A stretch of DNA of 64,000 bases from Benincasa hispida (GCF_009727055.1 NC_052350.1:42043523-42107522), one strand, 5' to 3'. Counted from the first letter of the stretch, positions 11,007 through 23,818 are shown. A program made the numbers and translations. Notes: a model not told the origin generated them from the sequence alone.

Positions 11007-13039
11007 TGAAGGAATTCTAAATAGAGAACCATATGAGCGGAAGCGGATCGTTCCAAATCCTATTGAGAAAGAACACAAACAAATACAGTCTAATGAAAGA
11101 GATTATGCATAATCAATAAATTACAAGCATGCTTCTTTAAATGAACAAGGGATAGAGTAAGCAAACCTTTGAAGAACTCTTTCTTCAAGTATCCCTCAAG
11201 CAATCTCCAACGCGTCCAAAAAAGAACTTGAACGCAACGATCAAAACAACCAGCAAGACGAATTGAAGAATCCTCAATCACTATCGAGTGCAACTCGATT
11301 CTCGACCCTCGAATGGAATAAGAACACCACCACAAGAGTTACCTTGGTATTCTCAGTGTGAGAATCTAGGAGTTGTGGGCTCTGTGTGACTTTGGATAGA
11401 GGAATGAATGAGGTAGACGATCAAGTAGACAATCGAATAAGTGGGAGAAGGAAGAAGTCTATCGTATAGACTTGATACTTGATCGTGTAGTAAGAAGAAG
11501 CCTACTGTATAGACTTGCTACTCGATCGTGTATTAACGAGTAACTATTGTATAGTAAACTCGGTACTCAATGGTTTAGTCTGTGAGATGCTATCGTTTAG
11601 TAAAACATTTTTACTCGATAGTCTTTCTTTGGGATACCGATTCAATGAATCATCCATCGATTTGGAAAACCATTTTCCTTTTTATCTCACAGTTACCATA
11701 ACTGTGCAAAACCTCTCACTCAAGTCGATTATTAAAGAAAAAGAATATTAATTATCATATAAATAATATATTATAAATAAATATAATAACCAACTTATCA
11801 TATCATATTTATAACCTATAGTTTTAATATTTCATCATATGAAACATATAAACCATAGTTCTTTTTCTATTTTATGGTATTTAATATAAATCACATTTAT
11901 ATTAATTCCTCCAATGATAATGTATCAAATACATCATATCAATTATCTCACATATAATTGAATTTTCTCTTGTTAATTTGAATACTTCAAACTAACCCAA
12001 AATCTGATTCTCAACTTGAACCCATTGAGCTACCAAGGGGACCTCATAGACTTGTAGCTTGCAGCTCCAATGGTACATGAATAACTGACTAAATTCTTTA
12101 ATCACGATATTCACCATTCGTTAACTGTCGAAAACTCCACTAAAGACCTGACAGTTGCACTCTTCACACTACAGATATATTTTTGTGTCCATATGACCAA
12201 TCAACAGTGCGATGACCCTTCAAAATTTTTTCCTAATTACGGTTGGGTCAATTTACCATTTTTCCCCTGTAGTTACATCTAACTCCTTAAGTACTACTGA
12301 TTCCTGTAATGAACAATAAGTCATAGTCCCACTATGATTGAGTCCTCTTAAGTTAGAAGAGGGTGTGGCCACTATGTTCAAGACCCAGTATCAACCCTTA
12401 AGGGAGCAATTTATCTACTTACCCCTGCTTCGGGAAAGGAATGAATTTTGTCTTGTGTAGCTGAGTTCCCAACTCCCTAATAAGATGAATCCCCAAAATA
12501 ATAGGCTTGTTGAGTTGGAAATTTAGCCATTCTCACCTATACAAATCAAAGGACCGCCCTCATGAGCAGGAGTTCCCAACTCACTCAGGATTAAGGTCAT
12601 GTCACCTATGGTCATTCTAGGGAAATGTAAGTCTCAATTATCAATGGTGTTATATAAAGAGACTAATCATTTCGTGGTCCAGTCTTATACAAACTCTTTG
12701 TATAAGATACCTCCGCTTACATGTCTCTACATGAATGGTCAGGATCAGACCATTTGTAGTACTTTACAACACTTGTAACATCTATAAAGCGGGTCGTATC
12801 CGTAGTGTCATTAGGATAGGGTATCCCTCCTTTATCCATCTACTACAAACCATTTAGGTTATTACTTAAGGTATGATCCACTTGTATATCTCCACATACA
12901 TGCTTAAATTACATGAAAAAACCACAGATCTTAGTTTACTGGATTGAGTAAATGCTTATATAATAACATTTATTTTATTAATAACAATATGTTTACAAAC
13001 TACGAGACTATTAGGAGATTTAGGACACTAATCCCAACA
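11007..13039 (-). mobile_element. Solo LTR-A inserted in Copia-B RT
   Basis: The 2033-bp LTR on the minus strand (TGTTGGGATTAGTGTCC… to …TTTAGAATTCCTTCA) has 5-bp flanks TTTTT (11002-11006) and TTGTT (13040-13044), a TSD with one mismatch. RT coding sequence of one and the same Copia lies on both sides, so this is an insertion and not that element's own LTR. Confidence 0.75.
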
Positions 13040-15020
13040 TTGTTGATTATTTTCTTGTAAACACAAGGTTCGTCAACATTCTATTCAAAGCCATAAGATC
13101 TGATCGCAGTGTCAAATCTTATATTCCAGGACCAAGATGCTTGTTTTAATCCATAAATAGATTTTTTAAGCTTGCAAACGTTTTGCTTGACCGTGTTCAA
13201 TGAACCCTTTTGGTTGAGACATATATTTTCTTTACGATGACCATTCAAAAAGGTTGTCTTGACATCCATGTACCATATTTCATAATCATAAAAGGAAACA
13301 ATGGATAAAAGTATTGTAATAGACTTAATCATGGCAACAGGAGAGAAGGTTTCTTTATAGTCTACCCCTCTCTTTGGGTAATACCTTTTGCCACTAGTCT
13401 AGCTTTGTAGATTTGCACCTTACCAGCTTGGTCTCGTTTTATCTTATAGATCCACTTACAACCAATAGGTTTTACCTTATTTGGTTGATCTACAAGTTCC
13501 CAGACAGAATTGAAGTACATTGACTTCCATTTCAAGGTCCACGACTTTTATCCATTGGTATTTATCTACAACTTTCATTGCCTGTTTAAAGGTTAATGGA
13601 TCCTCTAAGCCATCATTAGGTATGTCGACTTGAGTTTCTGTTAAATCCATATATAGCCAGGCTGTTGAAAAACCCTCCCACTAGGTCGAGGCATTCTCAA
13701 TTCATGAGACGGATGTGATGGCTCAATTTCGTCAATAACTTTTGTTGAAGGACCAGCTTGATCAACAACTTTTGTTGATTTATTTTAGATTCTCTGAACA
13801 TCTCATTTAATGCCAGTTTACTACGAGGTTGATGATTTCTTATATGCTCTTCCTCTAAGAATGTAGCATTTGTTGATACAAGTACTTTTTCTTCTTGGGG
13901 TTCATAAAGCAAACCACCTTTTGTTTCTTTGGGGTATCCTATAAATAAGCATACTTTTGAACGTCTTTCTAATTTCTTAGGATTTTGCACCAATACATAT
14001 GCTGGGCATCCTCAGATCCTGAAGTAACGTAAACTACCTTTACGTCATTTTCACAACTCATATGGTGTTTCTGAAACACTTTTTGAGGGGACTATGTTCA
14101 AAATATACACTACAGTTTGTAATGCATATCCCCAAAAGGACTGAAGTAATTGGGCATAACTCATCATTGAACGAACCATATCTAATAGGGTTCTATTTCT
14201 CCTTTCTACTACACCGTTTTGTTGTGGTGTACCAGGTGCACTAAGTTGGGGTTGAATTCCACATTCTACAAGATAGTTATGGAATTGTAAATTCATATAC
14301 TCACCATCTCGATGTGATCAAAGTGTTTCAATATTTTTACCTAATAAGTTTTGAACTTCTACCTTATACTCTTTGAACTTTTCAAGAGTTTCGGACTTAT
14401 GATGCATTAAGTAAACATAGCCATATCTTAAATAATCATCAATAAAATAGATGAAATATTCAGATCCTCCTTGAGCTTTAATATTCATTGGACCATAAAG
14501 ATTTGAATGTAGAAGTTCTAGAGGTTCTTTGGCTCTAAGACCTTTTAGTCATTTTTCCCTCAAGACATGATTCACGTGGAGGTAAAGAATTGTCTTCTAA
14601 CTAATTTAGATGTCCATTCTTTAATAATCTCTCAATTCTATTGAGATTTATGTGTCCAATTCTTAAGTTCCAAAGATAGAAGTCAAGAGAAATTTTGTGT
14701 TTCTTTTGTTGAGTATCGACTGTTTTAAACATTTATGTATTTAAAATAGCTTTTGTCTCAGTTGGTTTTAACATGAACAAGTTATTTTCAAGGTTAGCAG
14801 AACATATTTGAACACCTCTTGAACTAATGAACACTTCATTTATATCAAAAGTAACTTTGTACATATGTTCTATTAAATAGGAGACATAGATTAAGTTTCC
14901 TTTCATCTTAGGTACATAATACACATTTTCTAACAAAATGTATACTTCTTCAAAAAATAACTTGAGATCTTCCACTACTTCAGCCGAAATAACTTCACCT
15001 GTTATCACCTTGAAAGTCAT
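13040..15020 (-). pseudogene. Copia-B pol: integrase and RT 5' part, degenerate
   Basis: Read 5' to 3' on the minus strand: GAG-pre-integrase (14733-15020; LENVYYVPKMKGNLI), integrase core with the catalytic-Glu region [18 protein letters not shown] (14051-14296), an integrase C-terminal segment SKVCLFIGYPKETKGG (13697-13993) and RT with MDVKTTFLNG and IYGLKQ (13081-13332). Stops and frameshifts separate the open pieces. Domain order PR-INT-RT is that of Ty1/Copia. It is interrupted at 13039 by a solo LTR-A. Confidence 0.85.
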
Positions 15021-15041
15021 CTCGTTTTTTGTCAGCTACCT

Positions 15042-16028
15042 CTAAGAACTAGTTTTCTGAAAGAAAGTGAAAATATGATTAGCGGCGCCTGAATCTAGTA
15101 TCCAGGTCAAATGATAACTTTCCACTAAGCATGTTTCTATTATAAATAAATCATATTTACCTTGGTTTTCCTTCTCAGCCTTCTTTTCTGTAAGATCTTT
15201 TGGGCAATTTCGTTTCCAATGCCCATCCACATTACAGTGGAAATATTTTCCTTTTGCAACTTGTGTCTTGCTCTTTTTAGTAGGAGCCTTTTTCTTCCCC
15301 TATCCCTTTTCCTTCATTTGTATACTTTTATCATTTGAAGGACCATACTTCTTTTCAGAAGGTTTTGTACCAAATGCCGATCCCTTTTGAAACTTCTTTG
15401 GGATAACAATATTTGTTTCCCCTTCTTGACTTTTATTTTTCATTAATGATTGATAAGTCTGGTTTTCATTTAGGAGTGTTATCAAATTATAATCAATCTT
15501 ATTCATCACAATGTTTGTGCGAAAAGTTAAGAAGCTTTTCGGAAAAGATTCCATAATCTTACTGACTTTACTTTTCTCATCTATGACAGCGTCATTCGCT
15601 TCTGCAACATTGAATTGGACCATCATGTCCAGGATATGTTCCCTAACAGAGGTCCCTTCTTTCATGCGAGAATTATAAATGTAATTTATAGCATTGTGTT
15701 GAACAAATGAGGACGGTTGCCCAAACATCTCTTGTAACGACTCCATGATCTCCCTAGCTGTGACCATGGATTCATGCTTTTTAGTAAGTACATTAGATAT
15801 GCTCGCTAATATATAAGCTTTGGCTTTTTCATTAGCCCTGACCCACCTGTCATGGACATCCCGAACATTTTGGTTTGCATTTGAACTGGGAGGAGGAGGG
15901 CATTCCTTTATTAAAACAAACCTTAGGTCATCAATAGTTAGTATTATATTCATGTTTGATTTCCCATTTGAGTAACCCTCGCCATTGAACTTATTAGAAG
16001 CTAAGAGTTGAATTATCGAGTTTGACAT
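15042..16028 (-). pseudogene. Copia-B gag and protease start
   Basis: Gag starts at ATG 16028 (MSNSIIQLLASNKFNGEGYS) and stays open for 242 codons to 15300. It carries UBN2/Retrotran_gag_2-type features: VREHILDMMVQFN and IMESFPKSFLTFRTN. After a stop, a zinc knuckle (YFHCNVDGHWKRNC; the first cysteine is replaced by tyrosine) and the protease motif LDSGAANHI follow at 15042-15240. The family closely resembles gag/pol copies that I remember as abundant in cucurbit genomes. The leader of this gag does not sit next to it: a solo LTR-A was inserted 6 bp upstream of the ATG. Confidence 0.85.
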
Positions 16029-16033
16029 GTTAA

Positions 16034-18329
16034 TGAAGGAATTCTAAACATAGATAACCAATGAACAGAAGCAGATCGTTCCAAACCTCATTGTGAAAGG
16101 ACATGAACATTTACAATCTAATAGAAACAGTTATGCATAACGAGTAAATTACAGCATGCTACAAAGGTAACAACAAACAAGAGATCGAGTAAACATACCT
16201 TTGAAAAACTTTTTCTTCTAGTATTTTCTCGATCCAACAACAAAGTGTCCAACAACATGAATGCAATACGAGCAATTCCAACAAACAGCACGAACTGGAA
16301 AATACTCGATCCTCGACCCTTGAACGAAAACTCGACACTACCACTAGGCTACCTTGGTATTCTTGGTGTGAGAATCTAGAAGGTGTGGGATCTATTTGGA
16401 TTTGGAAGAGAGCTGAAGGAACTAGATGATTGGGTAAACAATCGAGTAAGTGAGAGAAGGAAAAAGTTTGTCGTTTAGATCAGCCCTTATGGGAGCAATT
16501 TATCTATTTACCCCTACTTCGGGGAATGAGTGAATTCCATCTTATGTAGCTGAGTTCCCAGCTCCCTAATCAGACGAATCCTCAAAATAGTAAGCTTGTT
16601 GAGTCGACGATCTGACCACTCTTACCCATGCAAATCAAAGGATCGCCCTCATAGATAGAAGTTCACAACTCGCTCAGGATTAAGGTCATGTTACCTATGG
16701 TCATCCTAGTGAAACGAAAGTCTCAATTATGAACATCGTTATATATGGGTACTCGATCGTTTAGTAACGAGTATCTATCGTATAGAATCCTCGATTGATC
16801 GTTTATTCTTTCAACCAAGATATCGTATAACTTGATGCCTTTTGTGCGTGTTTTTGTGTGTTATAACAAAATGAAATCTATTTTCACTTTATCCCATCGG
16901 TTGCCATAAACTGTCCATAGCCAACCATTAAGTCGATTATTGGAGGAAACCGAAATCAATCATCTTATAACTAATTTATTATAAATAAATATAATAACTA
17001 ATTTATCATATTATATTTATAATCTATAGTTTTAATATCATATCATATGCAACATATAAACCATAGTACTTTTTCTCCTTTATGGAATTTAATATAAATC
17101 ATATTTATATTAATTTCTCCAATCAGTTAATAATGTATCAAATACATTAAATCAATTATATCACATATAATTGAATTAATTTTTAATTATATCATATATA
17201 ATCAAACTCCCTCTTGTTAATTTGAATACTTCAAACTAACCCAAAAACTGATTCCCAACTTGAATCCATTGAGCTACCAAGGGGACCTTATGGACTTGTA
17301 GCTTGAAGCTCCAACTGTACGTGAATAATTGGTTAAACTCTTTAATCATGATATCCACCATCCATTAACTGTCAGGCATTCCACTAAAGACCGACAGCTG
17401 CACTCTTCGCACTACAAATATATTTCTGTGTCCATCGAATATAACCAATAAACAGTACGATGACCCTTCACAAATCGCTTGTAAGTATAGCCTGGTTTTA
17501 CTGTTTTACCCCTGTAATTACAACTAACTCTTTAAGTACTACTAATTCTAATGAACAATACATCATAGTCCCAGTATGAGTAAACCCTTCTCAGACTAAG
17601 AGAAGGTGTGGTGCCATATTGTTCAAGCCCCGGAATCAGCCCTCAAGGGAGCAATTTATCTACTTATCCCTACTTCAGGGAATGAGTGAATTCTGTCTTG
17701 TGTAGCTGAGTTCCCAGCTCCCCAATCAGATGAATCCCTAAAGTGGTAGATTTGAGTCGGCGATCTGGCCACCCGCACCCATGCAAATCAAAGAATCGCC
17801 ATCAAAGGCAAGAGTTCACAACTCACTCAGGATTAAGGTCATGTTATCTATGGTCATCCTAGTGAAATGAAAGTCGCTGTCATGAACGACGTTATATAGC
17901 GAGACTGAACATTTCGTGGTCCGGTCTTATACAAAGTCCTTTGTATAGAGCATCCCCGCTCGCATGTCTAATACATGAATGGTTAAAACCATACCATTTG
18001 TAGCACTTTACAACACTTGTGACATCTACAAAGTGGGCCACACTCGTAGTGTCACCAGGATAAAGTTTCCCTTCTTTATCCATATACTACAGACCATTTA
18101 GGTTATCACTTAAAGCACGATCTACTTGTATGTCTCCACATATATGCTTAAGTTACAACGATAACAAGGGATCTTAGTTTATTGGTTTGTGGTTAATGAA
18201 ACTAAAATATCTCATATTTCATAGACTGAAGTGAATAAATATCTCATATTATAAATCATCAAACTGTTTGTTCATACAGATGTTTACAAACTACAGGACC
18301 TTACGAGATTTAGGGCATCAACCGCAACA
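16034..18329 (-). mobile_element. Solo LTR-A inserted at Copia-B gag start, with internal duplication
   Basis: The 2296-bp LTR (TGTTGCGGTTGATGCCC… to …AGAATTCCTTCA on the minus strand) has 5-bp flanks GTTAA (16029-16033) and GTTGA (18330-18334). Gag lies to its left and the Copia-B leader to its right. It is about 263 bp longer than the copy at 11007-13039 because a block at about 16484-16745 repeats its own 17628-17895 in the same orientation. Confidence 0.75.
16484..16745 (-). repeat. Internal duplicated segment of LTR-A
   Basis: Matches 17628-17895 of the same LTR ('cagcccttatgggagcaatttatc' onward, to 'gaacatcgttatata'). It sits in a part of the LTR where the other copies have no such block. 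Confidence 0.72.
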
Positions 18330-18848
18330 GTTGAAACATAAACAAATTCTATCAGAAAATTGCATCTAAATCCAATTTTTAGCAAAAATAATAAAGTACC
18401 CAAATTGTTTTATTTATTTGCAATGATACTTTAGTGAGTCAGAATAGATGCTACTGAAAAGTAGTCAAAATACTCATTCATTGAAGCAAGACATTCTTGA
18501 CTAAACACTAATTTAAGAATAACTCTTTATTCTATTAGTTATTTAGTCACTGTTTTCGATCAAGAACTTACTAACACTTAGTACCTCTTGTAAGTGTGAC
18601 TTTCCATTTTTTGATTTCATAGAACGGTATCAACAAGCCCCCAAATTGGAAGACAATGTTGAAGATGGAACTAAGAAACCCTATTCTTTTATGAAGTTTG
18701 AGTTGTTCCGAATCTTATGTTACAACCCTTCGAAGAGATCATTGCGGATAATGGCTAGCTAATGTCGCCTAAAAATGACAGCAGACTCAACATAAAAATC
18801 TCATGGTTCAAACTAATGGAAGAGACCATATGATATGTTGACAAATTT
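18330..18848 (-). mobile_element. Copia-B 5' leader, part 2 (next to gag)
   Basis: Reverse complement matches 48860-49280 immediately upstream of gag in the plus-strand copy (shared 'gatagaatttgttta', 'gttactaagtgttag'-type words). It continues part 1 of the leader at 26782-28222 once the Athila-like insertion and one TSD copy are removed. Confidence 0.8.
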
Positions 18849-18853
18849 CCTGC

Positions 18854-19579
18854 TGATAACTTGTAGAAATACAAGTTATTTATACTGTTTTATTTAGATA
18901 TTGCGGCCAAAAGAAAGGAAAGTTATGTCAATTGTATGGAAATTAGCTAAGAAATGCGAGAATTATAAATTGTCGTCAATACACCCACTGACACCATTGC
19001 GATGGTAGAAAAGAATATTTCAAGTCTGTTTTGCAGGAAATCAAGTCACCGTATGCATTCATGGCTCAAGATAATCTAAAATACGCATCAACATCACATT
19101 GCACCCATCATTTAGGAATGAATAGACGATCAATGCAATGATGGCGCATGCGACAATCGATTAAGAGCTAAGCGATTACGCAATCTCAACCACATGCAGT
19201 AATAAAAAAAACACCGCATGCGGGCAAACGATCGAAGATGTAAAGAGCAACGCAATTGCAGAGGATTCTGAAGCGTATACAGCTTGAGCGACAAATCAGA
19301 GTAGATCCGGGAAAAATTAAGAGACAAGGCCGAGAGGTGAGTCTCAGGGCAAGAATCCTTCCGATCCCCGCCATTGAAGTTCTGTACGAAGGTCACTTCT
19401 ACGGTCACATCTAGAAGTAGTATTGCATAAAGTGTCAATAAGCATAACACAACATCCACACTCCATCTCCATCTTTCCAAATCATCAAGTTTATGGCAAC
19501 ATGAGCTCGTATGATTCACATTCATCATTATCCATATTTGTCCACATGCTTATTTAAAGAACATAAAATCAGCGTTACA
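18854..19579 (+). repeat. Left (5') LTR of the non-autonomous Athila-like element, internally deleted
   Basis: 726 bp, against 1935 bp for the right LTR. Two blocks are missing: about 200 bp corresponding to 25276-25475 and about 1 kb corresponding to 25600-26600. Retained parts align well with the right LTR. Its first bases form an inverted repeat, ATAACTTGTA / TACAAGTTAT around a GAAA loop. Confidence 0.82.
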
Positions 19580-19585
19580 AGTTTA

Positions 19586-19603
19586 TGGCGCCGTTGTCGG
19601 GGA
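19586..19603 (+). other. Primer binding site, tRNA-Asp type
   Basis: TGGCGCCGTTGTCGGGGA starts 6 nt after the left LTR. It is complementary, with one mismatch, to the 3' end of plant tRNA-Asp(GUC). This is the primer typical of Athila-group Gypsy elements. Confidence 0.8.
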
Positions 19604-20333
19604 TTGGTAACGGTTATTGTTGAGTACTTTTGTAGTATGTGCATGACAGATCTCTTTGTACTGTCTGTTTATCGCGAAGAGCAGGCTGATGATTTATGAG
19701 TACTAGAGTGATCCAGCAATTCTAAGCTGACCCAGAGATCAAGTGTACTTTTTGTGCAGGAGCACATCAGAACCAGATTAAGCGCCAGAATTTCAAGACC
19801 TACGGTTGCGGAGAATGCAAGGTTTGAGAAATGTGCAACTTATTCTCCATACCTGGTGTGATTCCCAAAGGAAATAGATCATCTCTCTCAGCGTATACAT
19901 TGTGGGATGAGACCAGGAGGAGAACAATGTCCTTGAAGACATTGGGCAGGCAAGCTTGATCGCCTGCGGAGGTGTGGATTGCGTTCATCATGAAAAGTTC
20001 TTTTCCGATCCATATCTCAATTCTCTGTTTACATGTTTTTTTAATTCCTATCTTTATTGCTTTATGAACTTTGTCATTTATTGCTTCATTCAACTTGTTT
20101 TTATTACTTTATGAATTTATGCTTCATTTGATTCTCTTGCGTTTATTTTCGTGTTCTCTTTATATTCCTTACTTTTCCATATTAAATGCGTTATTCTTAA
20201 AACCTGGTGAATGGTTGTTTAATAAGAAGAGAATTATTACCGCAAGGTCCTTGTGAGTTGCATTGATGAAAAAAAAATAATATAAAAAAAAGAATAATAA
20301 TAATTTTAATAATAAAATAATCAACACCCGGTA
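19604..20333 (+). other. Leader of the Athila-like element
   Basis: About 730 bp between PBS and repeat array without a conserved domain. The first ATG after the PBS (19697) opens only a short frame. A, T and homopolymer runs fill 20265-20325. Confidence 0.45.
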
Positions 20334-20638
20334 TGCATTGCGATGATGGGTGCATCTTGTACCCACAAGATACACTTTGCGTTCATCCATCTCAAATGCA
20401 TTGCGTTGAGGGGTGTGTTGTGCTCGTATGTGTTCTTTGCCCGTCCTTAGCAAAAATGCACTATGTTGATATAGTGTTGCGCTGGTAGAAATACCGTACG
20501 CTCGTCCTCCAAAAATGCATTGCGTTAAGGGGTGTGTTGTGGGGATACATGCATTGTTGCCTGTCCTCTACAAAGATGCATTTGGGTTGATGGACTCATT
20601 GCATTAGTTCTTCACTTTGCGCCCATTCGAATAAAACA
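20334..20638 (+). repeat. Imperfect 60-bp tandem array, five units
   Basis: Units start with TGCA at 20334, 20397, 20457, 20516 and 20577 (spacings 63, 60, 59, 61). Most contain 'tgcattgcgttgaggggtgtgttgtg' or a variant, then 'tcgtcct…caaaaa'. It is a diverged minisatellite within the element's leader. Confidence 0.68.
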
Positions 20639-20826
20639 CTAAAGATAATTCTTTTTGCAAACTAAGAAGTCCAATCGTTTCGTCTTCCAAGGAAATGATG
20701 ATTTAACAGACGAAAGGACGTCCTTCTCTGACGCTTCATAAATGTGAGGAGTGCAAACGGTAGGCTTTTTTGGTAGCTCGAGGCCTGCCACTGTAGAATT
20801 CGTGTTGGGCCCATCAAGGCCCAACC

Positions 20827-21054
20827 TATAAATTCCATCTCCTCTGTCTGTGAGTCCATTTGATCTCATTTGCAAACAGAAACCCTAGATCACTCTACAT
20901 ACCAGATTGTTTCCCTCTTCCTAAAAACCTAAAGAATTNCCTATAAATTCCATCTCCTCTGTCTGTGAGTCCATTTGATCTCATTTGCAAACAGAAACTC
21001 TAGAGCACTCTGCATACCAGATTGTTTCCCTCTTCCTAAAACCCTAAAGAATTT
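20827..21054 (+). repeat. 114-bp tandem duplication with an ambiguous base at the joint
   Basis: The block starting 'ctataaattccatctcctc' at 20827 recurs at 20941 with a few substitutions. The single N at 20939 lies at the boundary, so a real duplication and an assembly join are both possible. The block lies just upstream of the element's gene and contains a TATA-like CTATAAATT. Confidence 0.72.
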
Positions 21055-21079
21055 CCAGTTTTCTTTTATTCCGGCATCC

Positions 21080-23818
21080 ATGATAGACCAATCTTCCCAG
21101 CCATCTTCTTCACCCTCATCATCCTCGAAAAATTAACTCTCTAGCGAGAGGCGACATTCCTTGTAGCCAGTCGTCGTCTCGCCGTCCAGCCACACACCGT
21201 CCCTCGAGTCGTCAGAAGACCCCGACGAAATCCCTTAGCAGCCAGGCCACTCCAGTTCAAAAGGGGGCAGAGTTCTGAAAGCACCCCACTCCCAACATTC
21301 TCCTCTGAGAGTGAAAAAAAGAGACAGGATGATAAGAAGGTGTTTGGGAGCATTCTCAGCAACTTGGAGAAAGGAGGAGGACCGCCCAAAGTTGAGGTTG
21401 TGAACCAACTGTTGCTTTCGGAGGAGGCGATGGAGGAGAATTTAAGGAGAAGTGCTCTGGCCATCTTGGATCCTAAGGAAACTGCTAATGCAGAATCCTA
21501 TGAGGGACCCATCAGGGTTGCTTTGGAGGAAGCGACAGTGGAGAAGCAACTTAAAGGGGCTGAAGAGAAGAAGAAGAAGAAAAAGAGCAAAGAGAAGAGG
21601 GTTGAATAAGATGAGCAAGCCCATCGAAGCAAAGCAGAGAAGAAAATCAAAGAGAAGGAGGATGAAGAAGATGAGGAAGCCAAGCTGAAAAAGAAGAAAG
21701 AAAGGAGTAAAAGAAAAGAAAGTAGGCGGAAGGAAAGACGCCTGAAGAAGGAGAAAGAGAGGAGAAAGAGGGCTGAGAGCCCAGAGCTGGACGAAGAATC
21801 CACCTATGAGGGAGGATAAGGGGGAATCAGCGCAACTAAGAGAATCAGCATAACATGAAACACCGCAAATGGTTACGACTGATGAAAGAGAAGATGTAGA
21901 TGTCACCCTCTTGATACGGCATCGTAAGGAGAATGCACCATAAGGGTCAACCATTGACCCTCCAATTTTGATAGATGCGTTAGAAGAGCAGGAGAGGAGA
22001 ATAAAGGAGGAGGAAGAGAAGTAGGAGAAAATGTTGCGAGCAAAACTCATCATCGCAAAAGGTAATCAAAGAAGAAAATTACAAGATGAAAAGGTGCGCC
22101 GCAACAATAAGATTTCAGCAGAAGAAGAAAGGAAAAGGCTCGAAGAGGAACAACACATTTTCTGGCCTCCGAGCAGTTTGAAAAAGAAATTGAAGAAGAA
22201 GAAAGAGAAGAGAAAGAGGAAGAAAGGAAGAAGAAAGAGAAGAAAGAGAGGAAACGTCGAGCAAATGTTCAACGCATAAGAAAGAAGAAGGGCAAGGAAC
22301 TTGCTGAACGGAAGAAGGAGGAACAACGCAAAGCAAGGGAAAGGAAACAAAGGCAAGAATCCCGCCTTTAATTGACAAAAGAAAAGGGTAAAGCAGTTAT
22401 AGAAAGTAGCGAGCCCGCGTTGGCAAAGGAGCGTCCATCGAAGAAGAGAGAAAACGATGATATGCTAATGGAGATGGGATTTTTCCCCGTGCCAATGCCA
22501 CTACCAGACCTGATTACAAGCGTTATACTGAAGCATGGATGGGAAACATTTTGTCAGTGCCCAGCCATCGTAATTCCAAAGGTAGCGCACAAATTCTACA
22601 ACGGACGTCTACATGGCACCAAGGATGTGGTGACCATAAAAGGGCAAATGGTGTCTTTCAGTGCAAAGGAGATCAATGAATTATTCTTGATGAAGAGCAA
22701 ACCAAATGCATTGGGTAATAAAATCATTGATGATCCTACTGAAGAGCAGATGGAAGATGCACTGCAAACATTGACGCAATCAGGCACTAACTGGACGGTT
22801 TCATTAAAAGGCATCAGAACTCTGGCGTCCAAGACACTGCTTCCCGAGGCATGGCTTTGGGTATATTTGGTAAAACAATGACTCATCCCGACTTCCTATG
22901 ACAAAAAAATTTCGAGGGATCGAGTCATGGCCGCATATTGCATCACGCGCGGCATTCTAATTGATGTGGGCCAGTTGATCGCAAGAAAAATTCGAGGTTT
23001 TGTGGGGCACATCATGGCCTCATAAACGTCAAGATTTTGAGGTTGCTCCTTAAAGATTCCCCACACTGCCTCAAGCTCCCATTGAAGAGGCCTGTCATTG
23101 ATTTAAATGTGCCGCAGCAACTTAAGCCAAAGAAACAACGCAAAGATGACAAAGAAAAGGGAAATTCCAAGACTTATCAACGCAAGAATCAGTACCCTTG
23201 GACCTTTTGCCTTTGATAATTCGCCCTCCAAGACCTCCCGCACAACTTTCTTCTTCCCTTCCCGAGCACTTCCTCAACCTTCTTCTTGCCCCTGATTCTC
23301 CAACCGTATATCCAGTTGCTCCAACCTCACCTTCAGCATCATCACCGCAACTTCCTCTTCCACCGCCGTATGTTGATGACCCATGCAATTTGGGTGAAGG
23401 CACTTTTGCCCAACCCCAAAACATCGATGGCGAAACATCGCAGGCACAACCTACCATTGCCTCTTTAGTTTCTGAACTAACAAATATGCAAACCCTCCTT
23501 GCCTAACAACAAGAACTCTTCTCCTAACAACAGGTCTTCTTCTGCCAGAGAATAGATGCGGTACACGAGCAAGTAGGAGATTTACAATGCAGTGCTGCCA
23601 TGACAAGGCAGGTGATGATCAATATTCAACACAACATCTATATGATCCACCTGAACCAGAGGCAACTAACGGAACGCAACCATGAGTACTTTAACTTCTT
23701 GACAGCATATCTTCATGGTCCCATGGTGCCTCCACATCTCCAGCAGCATTTACACTTTGAAGAAGCTCCTCGTGTACCGCACCAAAATCCTCCACCAGAA
23801 CCTTCTCCTCCTCAATAA
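21080..23818 (+). pseudogene. Putative plant transposon protein (PF20167-like), degenerate
   Basis: An ATG at 21080 begins a serine/proline-rich N-terminus (MIDQSSQPSSSPSS) that soon stops. Lysine/glutamate-rich, probably coiled-coil sequence follows in shifting frames (21340-22370). A 169-codon frame at 22372-22881 carries the recognisable domain: FYNGRLHGTKDVVTIKGQMV, FSAKEINELF and, further on, TLLPEAWLW. It continues after a stop with SRDRVMAAYCITRG and IDVGQLI (about 22910-22985). A proline-rich C-terminus lies at 23198-23818. This domain is common in non-autonomous plant LTR elements, and its function is unknown. Several stops and frameshifts make this copy inactive. Confidence 0.65.

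Noticed and set aside
11007..18329. A full Copia with 2-kb LTRs flanking gag-pol
   Set aside because: Leader and RT of the same Copia continue outside the supposed LTRs, no PBS or PPT adjoins them, and each LTR has its own TSD-like flanks. They are two solo insertions.
20334..20638. Possible CRISPR-like or satellite array
   Set aside because: Units are diverged with no constant repeat and unique spacer, and the context is a plant retroelement leader; five units are too few for a satellite array.
21442..22378. Long S/L/F-rich frames on the minus strand (up to 203 codons)
   Set aside because: They are the complement of the lysine/glutamate-rich GA-repeat region of the PF20167-like gene; composition, not conservation, keeps them open.
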